Translations under genes and position numbers: made by a program
Part shown: positions 35,513 to 47,821 of the stretch, in pieces
Position numbering within the stretch: position 1 is the first letter of the stretch
Layout of the letters: the number at the start of each line of letters is the position of its first letter
The notes under the pieces: generated by a model
What the model saw: the letters and a program-made list of their open reading frames with translations, nothing else
What the model was told of the DNA's origin: nothing
Database searches by the model: none
DNA from: Arbacia lixula
Taxonomy: Eukaryota > Echinodermata > Echinoidea > Arbacioida > Arbaciidae
DNA length: 64,000 bases
Assembly: GCA_963669155.1 (NCBI GenBank)
Contig: OZ022589.1
Location: 1,372,757 to 1,436,756 of the forward strand
Direction: 5' to 3'

Positions 35513-37239
35513 AGGCCTGATCCCGTTTTATTTTAAATATCTTATCATTCTGAGATGATTCCTAACTGACTGCGATCCCGAAATCAAACATAAAGGGAAT
35601 GAATTTATCAAGATATCAGGTCCAGAAATCTTCACCACTTCTATCTATTACCTGTCTTTAACCCTTTAGTTGCCGTATGTATATGAAAAGTGTAATAAGT
35701 TGATGAGCTTTTCCTGGCTTGGCACCAAGAAGGTTTAATCTTATTGTTAAAATATACTTAAACAGGGAAGTGGTATTCGCTGTACATGATATAATGAATA
35801 GATTGACTACGATTTAAATATGTTTTTTTTATTTTCATTTTCTAAAATAATATGTAACTAACTGCATGTGGTTTGAATAGTTATCTTGATGTATATAGGC
35901 ATAATGTAAATATATATGACATCATGTAGAATGTTTATAACATATCATGGAGGTTATTTGGTTGATCTAAATTGCTTTCAATGGCATGCTTCTTTTGCGA
36001 GGTAAAATGCCTTCAAACAGCACCAGTATTTCTTGAAAGGAAATCCGTTTCTTGCTAATGTAAAACACAGAAACTGAAACAAAAATTAGATAATGAAGGC
36101 CTACAGCACCCTGGTCACGGAATAGAAATAAAGCCAACACGCTCTAAAAACACGCACACCCACACGCACATGCACCGCGCCCATATACCCACAAGCTTAA
36201 TGCATGGGGATTGTCTCATTTTGATTACACCACTCTTTGTCTGGAATCGAATGTTTATAACAGAGAAAACAAATATCATACCGGATTTATAGTCAAGTAC
36301 ACCTCAGGCACATCTATGCTACATTCAGAGAAAATTGATAAAAAAATGTGAAATTTTCAAATGAGGTATTTTTGTGGCGTAAACATGGTTAAAAGGGAGT
36401 GATGACGTAATGGATCGGATTCGTGAGAAAGCCGATCAAAGTATCGATATCAAAACAAATTACAGAAAAATATGCGATTGCGGAGGATGACATCCCCTCA
36501 AAATCTATTTGATTTTGTAAAGTAGATACATGTAATTGCGAATGAAGATCAAATGTTGTACAAACAAGATGTTTAGCAGAGAGAGCACGGGTTTAGTCCT
36601 TTTCTACGTATATGCGAGTAAGGTGATAGTTTTAAAAAGGCAACGCATGATTGTGGCACATATTTCCCCGGATTATGTGTCGAAAAGAGTAGAAATAAGT
36701 TAGAAGAAAGAGATAATGACTCACGACCACAAGAAGAAATGTGAAGTGGGCAGTGTTGAGGGTAAGGCGGAGGGGGAGTATTACTTTAAAGATTAATGAT
36801 TAGGGGAAGAAAGAGCATTTTAGAAACACATTCATGTGAAGGAAAACAACAGAACGAAATAAAGAACAACAAATTAGATGAAGATGTGCAAAAAGATGAA
36901 TAGGTCTAACTTAGGAGAAGCTGAGAAAACGAGAAAACATGTAAACTACATGATTGATAGGAAGAAACATGAAGATAAGGGGAACACATGAATAAAGACT
37001 GTCCTCATTATGTGACATTTTGTATTTTTGCCATTATATTTGTGTGTGTTCTTACTAGTTCAAAAGTCAAAGTCAAGGTCAAGACAGGTCACAGCATTTC
37101 AAGAGGAACAAGGTACTTCAGGTTTCCAATTATGTGTTGGTTCTTCATATTATCTCTACTATACTCTCTCTCTCGCTCTTCCCTTTCTCCGTATTCGCCC
37201 TCTAACATAGTGCTTCCATGAACACTAGACCGAAAGCAA

Positions 37240-37293
37240 AGCCTCCATCATCATCATCATCATCATCGTCGTCGTCGTCATCATCATCTTCAA

Positions 37294-37334
<41 letters not shown>

Positions 37335-37392
37335 CCATCGGCGTCATCGTCCTCATCATCATTATCATCGTCATCGTCACCATTTTTGTCAT
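37240..37392. repeat. (CAT)n trinucleotide repeat
   Basis: A TCATCATCA array with CGT and ACC interruptions. The methionine-rich minus-strand frame is a repeat artefact. Confidence 0.92.
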
Positions 37393-37879
37393 AAACTGTA
37401 TCTTCGGACGACCCAGAAATCCGAGGCTTATGTTACCAGTGATCGTGCCCGTAGCGCCCCGATAGACATGCCCCACCGCCCCGTCAGCCCGGGCAAAAGC
37501 ACACTAATTAATGTTTGCCTTCGTCTTAAACCGGCGTGTACGTTACACGCTCAAGCCAATCTCAGAGGACCTGCGATAGAGCGCGGATCGCAGCGGCGCC
37601 ATTGTTGCATATTTCCATGATTTGGGGCATAGATGACGCAACAGACCGGAAAATGAGTCTCTGTTCCAGCTGTGGATTGCAGTGAGATGAGACTGCGGCT
37701 GGCTGGAGCATGACTGGAGAGAACAGGCATCCTACTTCTCTACGTCTGGCTCCACTGGCCAGCCTCGCAGAACCAGGTCAGAAATACACCAAACCATCGA
37801 CAGACACTGCACGAGGCAGTAATAACTGATATGTATAGCACACCGCTTGGTAGAGACGTGAATGATTTTGGGGGACTCT

Positions 37880-38035
37880 ACTATAGTAAAACCTGTACAC
37901 AAAGACCGGTGTTTATTGTAAAGACCGCCTGATTTTAAAGGTCTATCAACTTGCATCCCTTGAAAGAAAATTGTACAAATTTGCACCTGTCTATACATGT
38001 AGAAATAACCTGTTCATAACGACGGTTTCCCTGTT
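37880..38035. mobile_element. Possible DNA-transposon remnant with AACCTGT motifs
   Basis: TAGTAAAACCTGTACACAAA-GACC, GTAAAGACCGCC and AACCTGTTCATAACGACGG resemble the 'AACCTGTCTATARCGGCC / GACCACTATAGACAGG' ends seen at 63190-63275. No clean terminal inverted repeat is visible, so the boundaries are approximate. Confidence 0.35.
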
Positions 38036-38691
38036 CGCCTAGAGATAGTCTTTCTAGATTCTATACCATACCCTGTTATCATTATGTAAGTAGCCCATGG
38101 TTTCCTTCTTGAAGTTCCAACACCAACTCTCTAAAACTTAAACACGTGTAAAGTTGGGTGATTCCTTTATCGGTATAGATTACCATGGCATTGCGTTGTC
38201 GAGAGATCTAAACCTTACTCGGTGCTAGGTCGGGCAAACAGTTGTTATGACCCGATATTTTCTCGGGCAATTCTACTTCGGGCTTTATCTTGTAAAACTT
38301 GCAGGTTAAAGTCAGGGTTTCTGTGACAGTGTTGGATATACGGTTGACGTTCGGAGTAGACTCCTGCAAGAAATTGACTACGAATATAGGTTTATATACA
38401 AACCTAAAGTATTGAAATCAAACCACAAAAGAGCAGCTTAATGAAATCACTTTCTATACAAGAAATATTCATAGTCCTTCTTTTATAAACGATATAAGAA
38501 ACTTTTCATTAAACAATTTTCTTAAAGCTCAAAACTATAATCTGGTTGTGTACAAACTACACTAAATTCTTTCCTCTACATGTATTTATAACCTGGCAAC
38601 TATGTGTAAATATAACATGACTCTATCTTCATGTAGTCTATTGTCTTATCAGCCTGGTCTTAATGCTTTAATGCAAACGGTAGTGTTAAGT

Positions 38692-38712
38692 TTTTTTTTT
38701 TTTTTTTTTTTT
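38692..38712. repeat. T homopolymer run
   Basis: About 20 consecutive T residues. On the minus strand this could be the poly(A) tail of a small retroposed sequence, but no body was recognised upstream of it. Confidence 0.6.
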
Positions 38713-40317
38713 ACAAAACAGCGGATAGTTCCATAAGCGATTGAAACATATTTTGTGCTTTTAGACTGAAATCAACCCTGTAATGTAAACCTTCGCGGCT
38801 GTAACCTGCCTATACTCAGATAGCATGCGCCATCGGCATTACATTACACAAGCCATCGACTCTCTGGTGATGCCTTGTATTCATTGCTTATTTTTGTTTG
38901 TTAAATGAATAAAAAATTGAACTGAATTAAAAGAAAATATGTCTCGGATTCCGCAATTTACAAATTAGCGTATACCCCGTTTTATAATAACATGTTTATT
39001 CGTTTCATGAGTAGATTATATCTCAGCCTCCGCTATCTTTAAATGTCCACATTTCTCCCATTTTGTTTAAACAATACTAATAATGACTCTTTATAATTAT
39101 GTAAAGTGTATGCATGACTTTCACTTCTCGTGATAATGCCAAAGCTTGTCCTGGGTTTATACGACTACCAACAACTTTATAGAAAGATATACAATGCATT
39201 TCACCTAACAAAACTTAATCATGATTGATTGTAGAATGTAATTGGACAATATGTAGTCATATGTCGTATCCACCTGTTCTCATACCACCTGTAGCGTGCG
39301 ATAAGCCTTAAATAAAAACGTTCTATATTTAGTTTCAATTTTATGTTTTAATCACAATTTGGAGGGACACTTTTTACGCAATTATCGTTTATTAAAACCT
39401 TTCATTTGAAATAACCCGAACACGTGGTCAAAAATAGAGTTAAGAAGTCTAATTATGCGGTTTTATATATAGACCTAGGGCTTATGTTTCGTCCATATTG
39501 AATGATTATCACGTCATGATTTCATGCCATGCGTAGGTCTATAGAATACTGAAGTGTGACGTCGTATGCACATGTTGTCAAGGCAACTGGCTCTAAACTA
39601 TGATGATAGAGCGAACATCAGTGATCATAGATCCCGTTGGATAATGTCGGACCAGTGAAAATCTCGCTTGAGTGATGTTTAGAACTAGCAGCCGGTGTGA
39701 CAATAGATATGACGACACCACTTCGGCGCTCTATATTTAGAACTTAACGTAAACATTTTATATCAATATGGGTTATCTAACTTTTCTTCTGTGATACGCC
39801 TACATAATGACGATAAGGGCGTAATTGTGCTAACCTTCAGCATGCATTTACGCCCATAAACAATATTCTTCAAAAGTGGAGTGGTTGTTATAAATTATTG
39901 TGCGTCTTCCATGTCACGTGACATACTTGATTAACCGTCATTTAAGTCAAATCACTTGAAAGTGTTTCTTTTCTCAGTACCTCATTTAATGTTTAATATT
40001 TCATGTTTGCTTGGCGTTACTTATCTTTTTCATCACACAGTAGAAAGAAAAACAATATGTTTTCAGAGTGTGAAGGAAAGATTTTGACTGCTTTAGATTT
40101 CGCAGTAAGCACATTCCTAGAAGCTTTTTTCTTGCCGTAATCAGTCGCTGGTAATGAAGACAGAGCGGCTGATACATTGACTTGACAATCCCACCACTTA
40201 AAGGATCCTCTTTGTCTTTTAACCCGCACGTCGTAGAACCCACGTCTTTTCATCAATAAGAGCGCATTAAGGAGGGTTCGGAGGGGGAGGCGCCCTGCTT
40301 TCAAGACGTTAGAATGG

Positions 40318-40335
40318 GGGGGGGGGGGGGGGGGT
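40318..40335. repeat. G homopolymer run
   Basis: About 18 G residues, followed by a pyrimidine-rich stretch to about 40600 (TCTCTC- and TATC-type low complexity). Confidence 0.8.
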
Positions 40336-40884
40336 CTCCTTATTTCTCTCTTTATTTGTCTTGATATCACTGTGTTTATCAATTTATGTTTCTTTTCTCT
40401 CTCTTTCCCCTTTGTTTTCCTTTCTTTCTGTCCACCCCCTCTCTGTTTTGTTTAATAATATATCTCCCTTTTCTCTCTCGCTCGCCCTCCTCTCTCTCTC
40501 TCTCGCCCTCCTCCTTCTCTCTCTCTGTTTTATTCTCTCCGTCTATTTTTCCATTTTCCCTTCTCATTCTTTGTATCTATCTATCTATCTGTGTAAATAT
40601 TTGTATAACTGTGTGTAACTGTGTGTTTGTGTAAAATGGAATAACTTTGCCTTCTAGAGTGCGAGGGAGCCTCTAATGCCCCCTCCACCCAGCAGCGGCG
40701 CACCCAGTCTTCCATCAGAGCTCCAGAAGAGATTTGATGAGAAGGGGACGTGAGCCGTTTCCCCTTCCCCTTCCCTTTCCCGTTAGCATGTGGACGCAGA
40801 TGCATCTCTCCGCCTACGACGTACTCTACCAGGCGCGGCAATCGCATCCGAGATGATAATCGCTCCTTAGCAACAGAGGGAGGA

Positions 40885-40931
40885 AAGGATGGGAGGGGGG
40901 GGGGGTGAGAGAGAAGGAGGGAATGAGTGGG

Positions 40932-40965
<34 letters not shown>

Positions 40966-41074
40966 GGGGGGGGGAGAGAGATAGATAGAGGGTAAGAGTG
41001 GGGGAGAGAGAAACAAATATATACATAGAGAGAGAGAAAGAGAGGGTTGGTGGGATAGGCATTTACGGTGGGGT

Positions 41075-41124
<50 letters not shown>

Positions 41125-41133
41125 TGTGTGTGT

Positions 41134-41167
<34 letters not shown>

Positions 41168-41183
41168 GTGTGTGTGTGTGTTT
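40885..41183. repeat. (GA)n then (GT)n compound microsatellite
   Basis: Purine-rich GAGAGA DNA at about 40885-41045 is followed by TG repeats at about 41076-41181. A 241-codon minus-strand frame crosses it but owes its length to SLSL and THTH repeat peptides. Confidence 0.9.
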
Positions 41184-42234
41184 TTTGTGCGTGTGTGTGG
41201 GAGGAGGGGGAACAAAAAAGAACGTGAAAAGGAAAGGACATCGTGACGTAAATAGACGTTGGGCGAAACATGAGCAACCTCTGATGATTGTGATTACGTT
41301 GATCACTATCTAAGAGGTGAAGGGGAAATTATGGGATGAAGAGGACGAGGGCAACGAGCACGGCGAGGACGACGAGGAGGAGGAAAGGGAAGGGGGAGAG
41401 AGAGGGAGTAACAAAGTGAGCCAAGGCATTATTATAATGACCATTACCATGATTACCGTTTTTTCATGGCAATCATCTGTCCATCCATACATTAATCGAT
41501 ACTATTCATCTATTATCTGTCGAGGCCTCCCATTTTTACAATAACTTGGCTAAAGTTGTGTGTGTGTCCGTCTATTTATTTGAAATCGTTTTACTCCGTG
41601 ATTTACCAATCAATGGAAATATATTTTTTTCCAACCATGATTCAGTTGCTCCCAAAATTGTCCTAAGGGATTTAACAAGAAAGACTTTGTATTTATTGAC
41701 ATATTTTTGAAACCGTTTCAATTCGCAACCTCTTTTCACTGCCCATCTTCCCTTTAACACGGCACCGCATACGTGTGTTTTGCCTGTACACCTTCACTGG
41801 ACCACCACGGGCCTGGGTGGAGTTATCTCTCCACACAGCTGACCACCGCTTTTAGCGTTCCTTATGTAAGTTCGTAGGCGCGTCTTTCGAAAAATAGGTT
41901 ACTAATGGTAACCCCGATGTTTGTCCGAGGTTTTTCCAGTAGCAACAACTAATATATTCAAAGTGCATTCCACCAATTGAGACTGAATCAACAGATACAG
42001 GTGAATATCATAGTATGCTAGGGATAAGGTTGTGAATACATTGCGAAAACCGCTTATTCAATAGCTCTGCTCGCTGGCATCTTTGCAACACTTCAACAAT
42101 ATTTTAACATCCACCGTTTTTGTTCGGACAACGTAATTAACCATAAATATTCTACTCATTAAATTTAGCATGAACTTCTATATCAACCAGTCATGACTCT
42201 GTGTGTACCATGGGTGTGTATTTCTGACACGATC

Positions 42235-42293
42235 TTTTGTTATGCGGACCCAATTTCAAAGGGTCCCTTTTAAATTTTGTCCGCATAACAAAA
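42235..42293. other. Hairpin with perfect 15-base arms
   Basis: TTTTGTTATGCGGAC at 42235-42249 and its exact complement GTCCGCATAACAAAA at 42279-42293 enclose 29 bases, which themselves include GGACCCAATTTCAAAGGGTC. It may be a tiny fold-back element or the end of a larger one. Confidence 0.8.
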
Positions 42294-42362
42294 TACCATG
42301 TTCATAGTGTATGAACTAGTTAAGACACGATACATTCACAGCTTAGGATCGCTAACACGCTC

Positions 42363-42560
42363 ACCGTGGAGGGTAAGCAAATAATCAACGTCGGTGAAGG
42401 TAATGGGACGAACTATCACTTCCGAGGCGATCTGGATGTAGCTATCTTTCCGAAGCTTTTAGCTGAGGAAAGATAGCGTATACATTCAGATCGCCGAGGA
42501 AGTGATAGTTCGTCTCATTGCCTGAAACCAAAAGTTGATTATTTGCTTTATATTCCACAT
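42363..42560. mobile_element. Near-perfect long palindrome (about 180-200 bases)
   Basis: Each arm of about 80-90 bases includes GCAAATAATCAAC, GACGAACTATCACTTCC, GGCGATCTG and GCTATCTTTCC; the turn is near 42455-42465 (GAAGCTTTTAGC). The arms differ mainly by small insertions (for example GGATGTAGC against GAATGTATACGC). Transcribed, it would form an extended hairpin RNA. It is most simply a fold-back transposon, and no other copy was seen in the window. Confidence 0.8.
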
Positions 42561-42929
42561 TTGATACCAACAATCTATAAAATAAATGACAATTTAACGT
42601 ACAAAAACGTTCGTGTCGGTGTGGCTACATATTCACGCGACGCTCCGAAACCCGCAAGCAAATTGACTTTGTGCACGTTGCTATATAGACTCTACAAATT
42701 CCAACGAACACTATGACATAGTGACGCTAATTTGTAAGATTTTGACGGAAAAGCAAGAAGTAATCGAAATTCTCTTACCTGTGTGGTATCGGTGAGAACA
42801 ACGATCCTCCGAGAATACTCTTCATAATTCTAATAAATTACAGGAAAGTGAAATTCTAGGTCAATTTTGGTACGAGGTGGTAGAGAATTGCACACTTGCT
42901 TTGGTGAAATACTGTGTGGGGGAAATGGA

Positions 42930-43085
42930 AGGCTTGCACTGCTTTGTACGTACGCCTGCGGCGCAGCGCGCTATAACCAAAAATTTTAATTTCCGCGCGC
43001 GCACCGCGGTGTCGTCTGCGCCGATAGTCCGAGCTACGCACTTTTATTTCGCGCGTACTCAAAATATTGATCACGCGTTAGGACT
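42930..43085. promoter_or_regulatory. CpG-dense island-like segment
   Basis: This segment is much richer in CG dinucleotides (GCGGCGCAGCGCGC, CCGCGCGCGCACCGCGGTG) than the AT-rich DNA around it. It could be a promoter or a G+C-rich repeat. No transcript could be tied to it, so the regulatory label is tentative. Confidence 0.3.
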
Positions 43086-43112
43086 GTGAGGAGTGACGAG
43101 ATCAGCGAAACC

Positions 43113-43197
43113 AAAAAGCACTATCACCTAGAGTGTAACGAACTTTCCTTCTCAAAAAAAGTACTATTACCTACAGTGTAACGAACTTTTCTTCTCA
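43113..43197. repeat. Two tandem units of about 43 bases
   Basis: ACTATCACCTAGAGTGTAAC and ACTATTACCTACAGTGTAAC, each followed by GAACTTTYCTTCTCA, lie head to tail. Confidence 0.8.
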
Positions 43198-43330
43198 GGT
43201 GATCAGATGGGAAAAACTACGCTTCATCACGTGATCAACTCTTGACCAATCATATAGCAACATTCTCAGTAAGTGGAATATAAATGCAAATATCAACGTA
43301 AATACCATGAAACATGTAAATTCTTCAGGT

Positions 43331-43426
43331 TCAGCACCAACGCTCATATGGCCGAGAGGTCTAAGGCGCCGGCAGTGAGCTCACACTTGTGCCTCGCACA
43401 GGTTCGAATTCTCGTCTGATGCAATA
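43331..43426 (+). mobile_element. tRNA-derived SINE-like unit 1
   Basis: An A-box-like TGGCCGAGAGGTCTAAGG (43349-43366) and a B-box GGTTCGAATT (43401-43410) are spaced as in a tRNA-Leu gene. The presumed acceptor ends (GCTCATA and CTGATGC) and the T stem do not pair, so this is not a working tRNA. It is best read as the head of a tRNA-derived SINE. Confidence 0.65.
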
Positions 43427-43498
43427 ATTTCTTTTGCTTTTCTTTCGTTGCGTTGAAACTATATTCCACATCAGTCTATACGCCTAAATTCCCGAGCA

Positions 43499-43602
43499 TC
43501 AGCACCGACGCTATTATGGCCGAGAGGTCTGATACGCCGGGAGTGCTTTCACACTCGTGCCTCGCACGGGTTCGAATATTGTCTGACTCCAATAAAAGAA
43601 CA
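43499..43602 (+). mobile_element. tRNA-derived SINE-like unit 2
   Basis: This is a second copy, 168 bases downstream of the first: TCAGCACCGACGCTATTATGG, CCGAGAGGTCTGATACGCC and the B-box GGTTCGAATA at 43569-43578. It continues through CCAATAAAAGAACAC into an (AAG)n tract. Again the stem ends do not pair. Confidence 0.65.
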
Positions 43603-43872
43603 CAAGAAGAAGAAGAAGGAGAGGAAGAAGAAGGAGAGGAAGAAGAAGAAGAAGAGGAAGAAGAAGGAGGGGAAAAGAAAAATAAAAAGAAGAAGAAGCA
43701 AAGGAAGAAGAAGAAGGAGAAGAAGGAGGAGAAGAAGAAGAAGAAGACAGAAAGAAGAAGAACAAGCATAAGAAGGTGAAGAAGAAGAAGAAGAAGAAGA
43801 TGAAGAAGATGAAGAAGAAGAAGAAGAAGAAGAAGAAGAAGAAGAAGAAGAAGGAGAAGAAAAAGAAGCTTT
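43603..43872. repeat. (AAG)n purine tract growing from the SINE 3' end
   Basis: About 270 bases of GAA/AAG/GGA repeats start exactly where the A-rich tail of SINE unit 2 would lie. Lysine- or glutamate-rich and leucine- or phenylalanine-rich frames over it are artefacts. Confidence 0.9.
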
Positions 43873-44228
43873 TCCATCTATTCAAAGTGAAAACATTCTT
43901 TATGATGTGAAGAAAAAAAAAAACAAGCTCCGATCCTAATCATCTCCACGATTTTAAGGATACACCTACGTTTTAGTCCAAAAATGATGTTAAGAATCGA
44001 TGTTCCCCCTCATACACGGCTTCATCAACTCTTACCCCGGTATGATCAGGGTTAATGGGGCTGTTGTTCACGTGCACTAATTGGTTGCGGTATGAATTAG
44101 GCGGCCTAAAAGGCTTACCCTTTTAAGTCGTTAATTTGTTATGCCTCTGCTATATTACGTATTTACGAACAACCTTGCAATTAGAAAAGGGCCATAAGTA
44201 AGAAGATGGAGACTTAGGAGGCCCGCCA

Positions 44229-44265
44229 TAGAGAGAGAGAGAGACAGAGAGGGAAAAGGAGTGAG

Positions 44266-44310
<45 letters not shown>
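44229..44310. repeat. (GA)n microsatellite
   Basis: An AG dinucleotide run interrupted by GGGAAAAGGAGTGAGTG. A G-run follows at about 44333-44344. Confidence 0.9.
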
Positions 44311-44313
<3 letters not shown>

Positions 44314-44578
44314 AAACAGGTACTGAGATTGGAGGGGGGGGGGGCGGGGCGGGGTTCCGCTTTGAAGAACGTTTTGATGAAGATATATGTTTTTAATATT
44401 CACCAGGTGTAGGAGGACGGTGTGCACAAATTGTGTTGATCGAACGGCATTAACTGGTTGATAAATCAAACTCGTTCTTCGATAACATTTGTTCCTGGTG
44501 GTTAAGGTGTTTTTCAACACGATATTGCCATTTCATAATAAAATCTTGCCGATAAAAGCTGTTAAGATAGGCTTCCGG

Positions 44579-44579
44579 A

Positions 44580-44644
<65 letters not shown>

Positions 44645-44648
44645 TATA
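44579..44648. repeat. (AT)n(AG)n compound microsatellite
   Basis: About ten TA units pass directly into about twenty GA units. The change of second motif at a sharp border is typical of compound microsatellites. Confidence 0.95.
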
Positions 44649-45829
44649 TACAGGTTCGCCTATGCATAAGCAATAATTACGTGGTTGGAATGATCAAACA
44701 TACAAATACACACATGCTCCTCTCCAACCACCACCACTCCTTTTACACCACCAGATAGTGTACTATGCATCCTCTCCGCTCCCTTTAAAAAGAGCGAACG
44801 AGGTTCCAAATTGTCGCGTCTGGTCGTGTCGCAGCTTGGTGTGACTTGGCCTTCAAAATCCGTCTACATATGCTGAATGCGTTGCCCAAATAGAGTGGAT
44901 GAGATTAAATCGCCCGGGCTACATTTTTGAATGTCATTCGTCGTGTGGGAGAAATAAGATTAAGGTAAACGAATCTTCAGGCCATGAAGAAGGTTTGCCG
45001 TGAGTCAGAAGGAAGTTCCATGCCCTCGGAGTCCTATCAAGCCATGTCACTTAACTCTAGATACGTCACTGATGCCCGTTTGCATCAGCAATACATGTAA
45101 ATCGCATTGGGTAAGATTTCACATGACACTCAAGGAGTTTACAAGGTGATGCATACGTGATTGCGTCATGTCCATCTGGGTGTCACGTAGGTCTTGCCTG
45201 TTACACAATATGCACAATATGCATGCATTTCAACTTCGGCTGATAAATTGGTAGGTTTGTCACGTAGAGCTTGTAAAAATATACGAGGACACGCGAGCAG
45301 GACACGGGGGCGTCACATTTGGAATGTAATAGATGAAAATACTAGTTTGTGTGCGGCTGTGCATGTTGTACAATGTGCCAATCTGAAAGAAATGTGCTTT
45401 AAAGTACCCGTTAGAGCATTTTTTCTTGGAAAATGAGCGCAATGATGTGAGAAGTATTAACTCATACTTCTGACCAGCAGAGTCTACCGTGCATTGCATG
45501 TATGTCCTATTGGATCAACATTGATCACATATTCATGAGTGTATTTTGTCAGGCACACATAGGGTTAAGTCTGTAAGCGCCATTGAAGCATTTTTGCACT
45601 AGTATACACACCATTCCTATAGTGCAGTTTGGAGTCTGGCGGAGGAGGGGTTAATGGTTAAGTGTTATATGCATGTGGTCTCACACATATTAGGATACAC
45701 TGAGCGCGTGCGTACGCGGCGTTCAGAAGTAGATATGTTATAGATATGAAAGGAGTTGAAAACACACAGAGTGTGTACGTGCAGGGGTGCACGAACAGCT
45801 TTCAGAGGTAGAGCAGTGAGAAATAGAAG

Positions 45830-46176
<347 letters not shown>

Positions 46177-46518
46177 AGGAGTCTGAATAAATGAGAGTGA
46201 GAAGAAAAGGATCATGATTTACGTTATGAAGATGTCTAGTTAAAGAATTAAGACAAGTTGTATAGAGGGCGAAACACAACAAGAAATAAAAGAAGAAAAA
46301 GAGAAATGGGGACGAAAAAAAATACAGTGGAGGAGAGGCAGGTTGATGATAAAAAGGAGGAGGAGGAAGAAAAGAAAGAAGAGGACAAAATGAGGAGAGG
46401 GATATAAGAGGAGAACATGGAAAGGAGAGTGGGAAGGTGAGTGAAAGAGCAACATTAAACATGGCAAAATGCCTGAATGCCAGTTCACTGCCCCGCAATG
46501 AATTCATTACATATAGCG

Positions 46519-46718
46519 NNNNNNNNNNNNNNNNNNNNNNNNNNNNNNNNNNNNNNNNNNNNNNNNNNNNNNNNNNNNNNNNNNNNNNNNNNNNNNNNNN
46601 NNNNNNNNNNNNNNNNNNNNNNNNNNNNNNNNNNNNNNNNNNNNNNNNNNNNNNNNNNNNNNNNNNNNNNNNNNNNNNNNNNNNNNNNNNNNNNNNNNNN
46701 NNNNNNNNNNNNNNNNNN
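46519..46718. other. Assembly gap, 200 N
   Basis: Two hundred unknown bases separate two purine-rich tracts. The round number suggests a gap of estimated or default size. Confidence 0.99.
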
Positions 46719-46746
46719 GCAAAATCCATCTGGAAATTTACTGGCT

Positions 46747-47320
46747 AAGAGGAAGGAGAAAGGAGGAAGGAGGGAATCCAAGAGCGGGAGGGGGGAAGAA
46801 GGGGAAAAGAAGAGGAGGAGGAGGAGGAGGAAGAGGAGAAGGAGGAGGAAGAGAAGGAGGAGGAATAGGAGGAGGAAGAGGAGGAGGAGGAGGAGGAGGA
46901 GGAAGAGGAGGAGGAGGAATAGGAGGAGGAGGAGGAGAGGAATAGGAGAAGGAGGAGGAAGAGAAGGAGGAGGAGGAATAGGAGGAGGAGGAGGAGGAGG
47001 AGGAGGAGGAGGAGGAGGAGGAGGAGGAGGAGGAGGAGGAGGAGGAACAGGAGGAGAAGGAGGAACAGGAGGAGGAGGAGGAGGAGGAGGAGGAGGAGGA
47101 GGAGGAGGAGGAGGAAGAGGAGGAGGAGGGGGAGAAGGATGTGGAAGAGGATGAGGAGGAAGAGGGGGAGGAAAATGAAGAGGAACAGGAGGAAGGGTAG
47201 GAAGAGGAGGATGAGGAGGGAAGAGATGGTGAGAATGAAGAGGAGGAAGGGAAAAAAGAGATAAAAGATAAAAAAGAGGTCAAGGGTGAGAAAAAGAACA
47301 AGAAGAAGAAGAAGAAGCAA
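46747..47320. repeat. (GGA)n homopurine domain, about 0.57 kb
   Basis: An almost uninterrupted plus-strand purine array of GGA, GAA and GAGG units begins just after the N gap. The glycine/arginine, serine/proline and leucine frames (up to 225 codons) are composition artefacts. Confidence 0.95.
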
Positions 47321-47752
47321 AGTTAAGACATGGAGAAAGAAGATAAGAAATACCAGGATATTCATGATTTCAACTGCGGGTATACTTCAAGGATACACAC
47401 CCAAGCACATGTCCCTCACAAGTTTACCACAATGTCAAACAATGTTCAAGGAGACGGGCTCTCTAGAATCAATAATTTTACATGTTTTAGAGAAACAGCT
47501 GTACACGTAAACATGTGGAACCCATGTATATTTGTGTCTATTTACATCGTGAACTGAAAGGGAGAGGAGTGGCATGTCTGGCGTGTGTGTGATTTCTCGC
47601 AGGAAAGGAACAGGCAAACAAGAGAGAGAGGGAGAGAGGGAGAGAGAGAGTAGGATGTAGAAGAGAGAACATGCAGGGAAGACGAATGAAAGATATCGAC
47701 GGAGAAATATAAATAGAAGAGGAGAGAAGAATGAGAGATAATGGAAGAGAAA

Positions 47753-47754
<2 letters not shown>

Positions 47755-47818
<64 letters not shown>
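47755..47818. repeat. (GA)n microsatellite
   Basis: About 30 AG units, followed by a G-run at 47821-47832, inside a wider purine-rich segment (about 47600-47945). Confidence 0.95.

Positions 47819-47821
<3 letters not shown>

Noticed and set aside
40581-41306. A 241-codon minus-strand frame
   Set aside because: Most of its length is threonine/histidine and serine/leucine repeat from (GT)n and (GA)n. The non-repeat tail has no recognised domain.
43331-43602. Functional tRNA-Leu genes
   Set aside because: A and B boxes are good, but acceptor and T stems do not pair in either copy. A SINE origin fits better.
46477-47154. A 225-codon frame running through the N gap into glycine/arginine repeats
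   Set aside because: It crosses unknown bases and a (GGA)n tract, so nothing supports coding.
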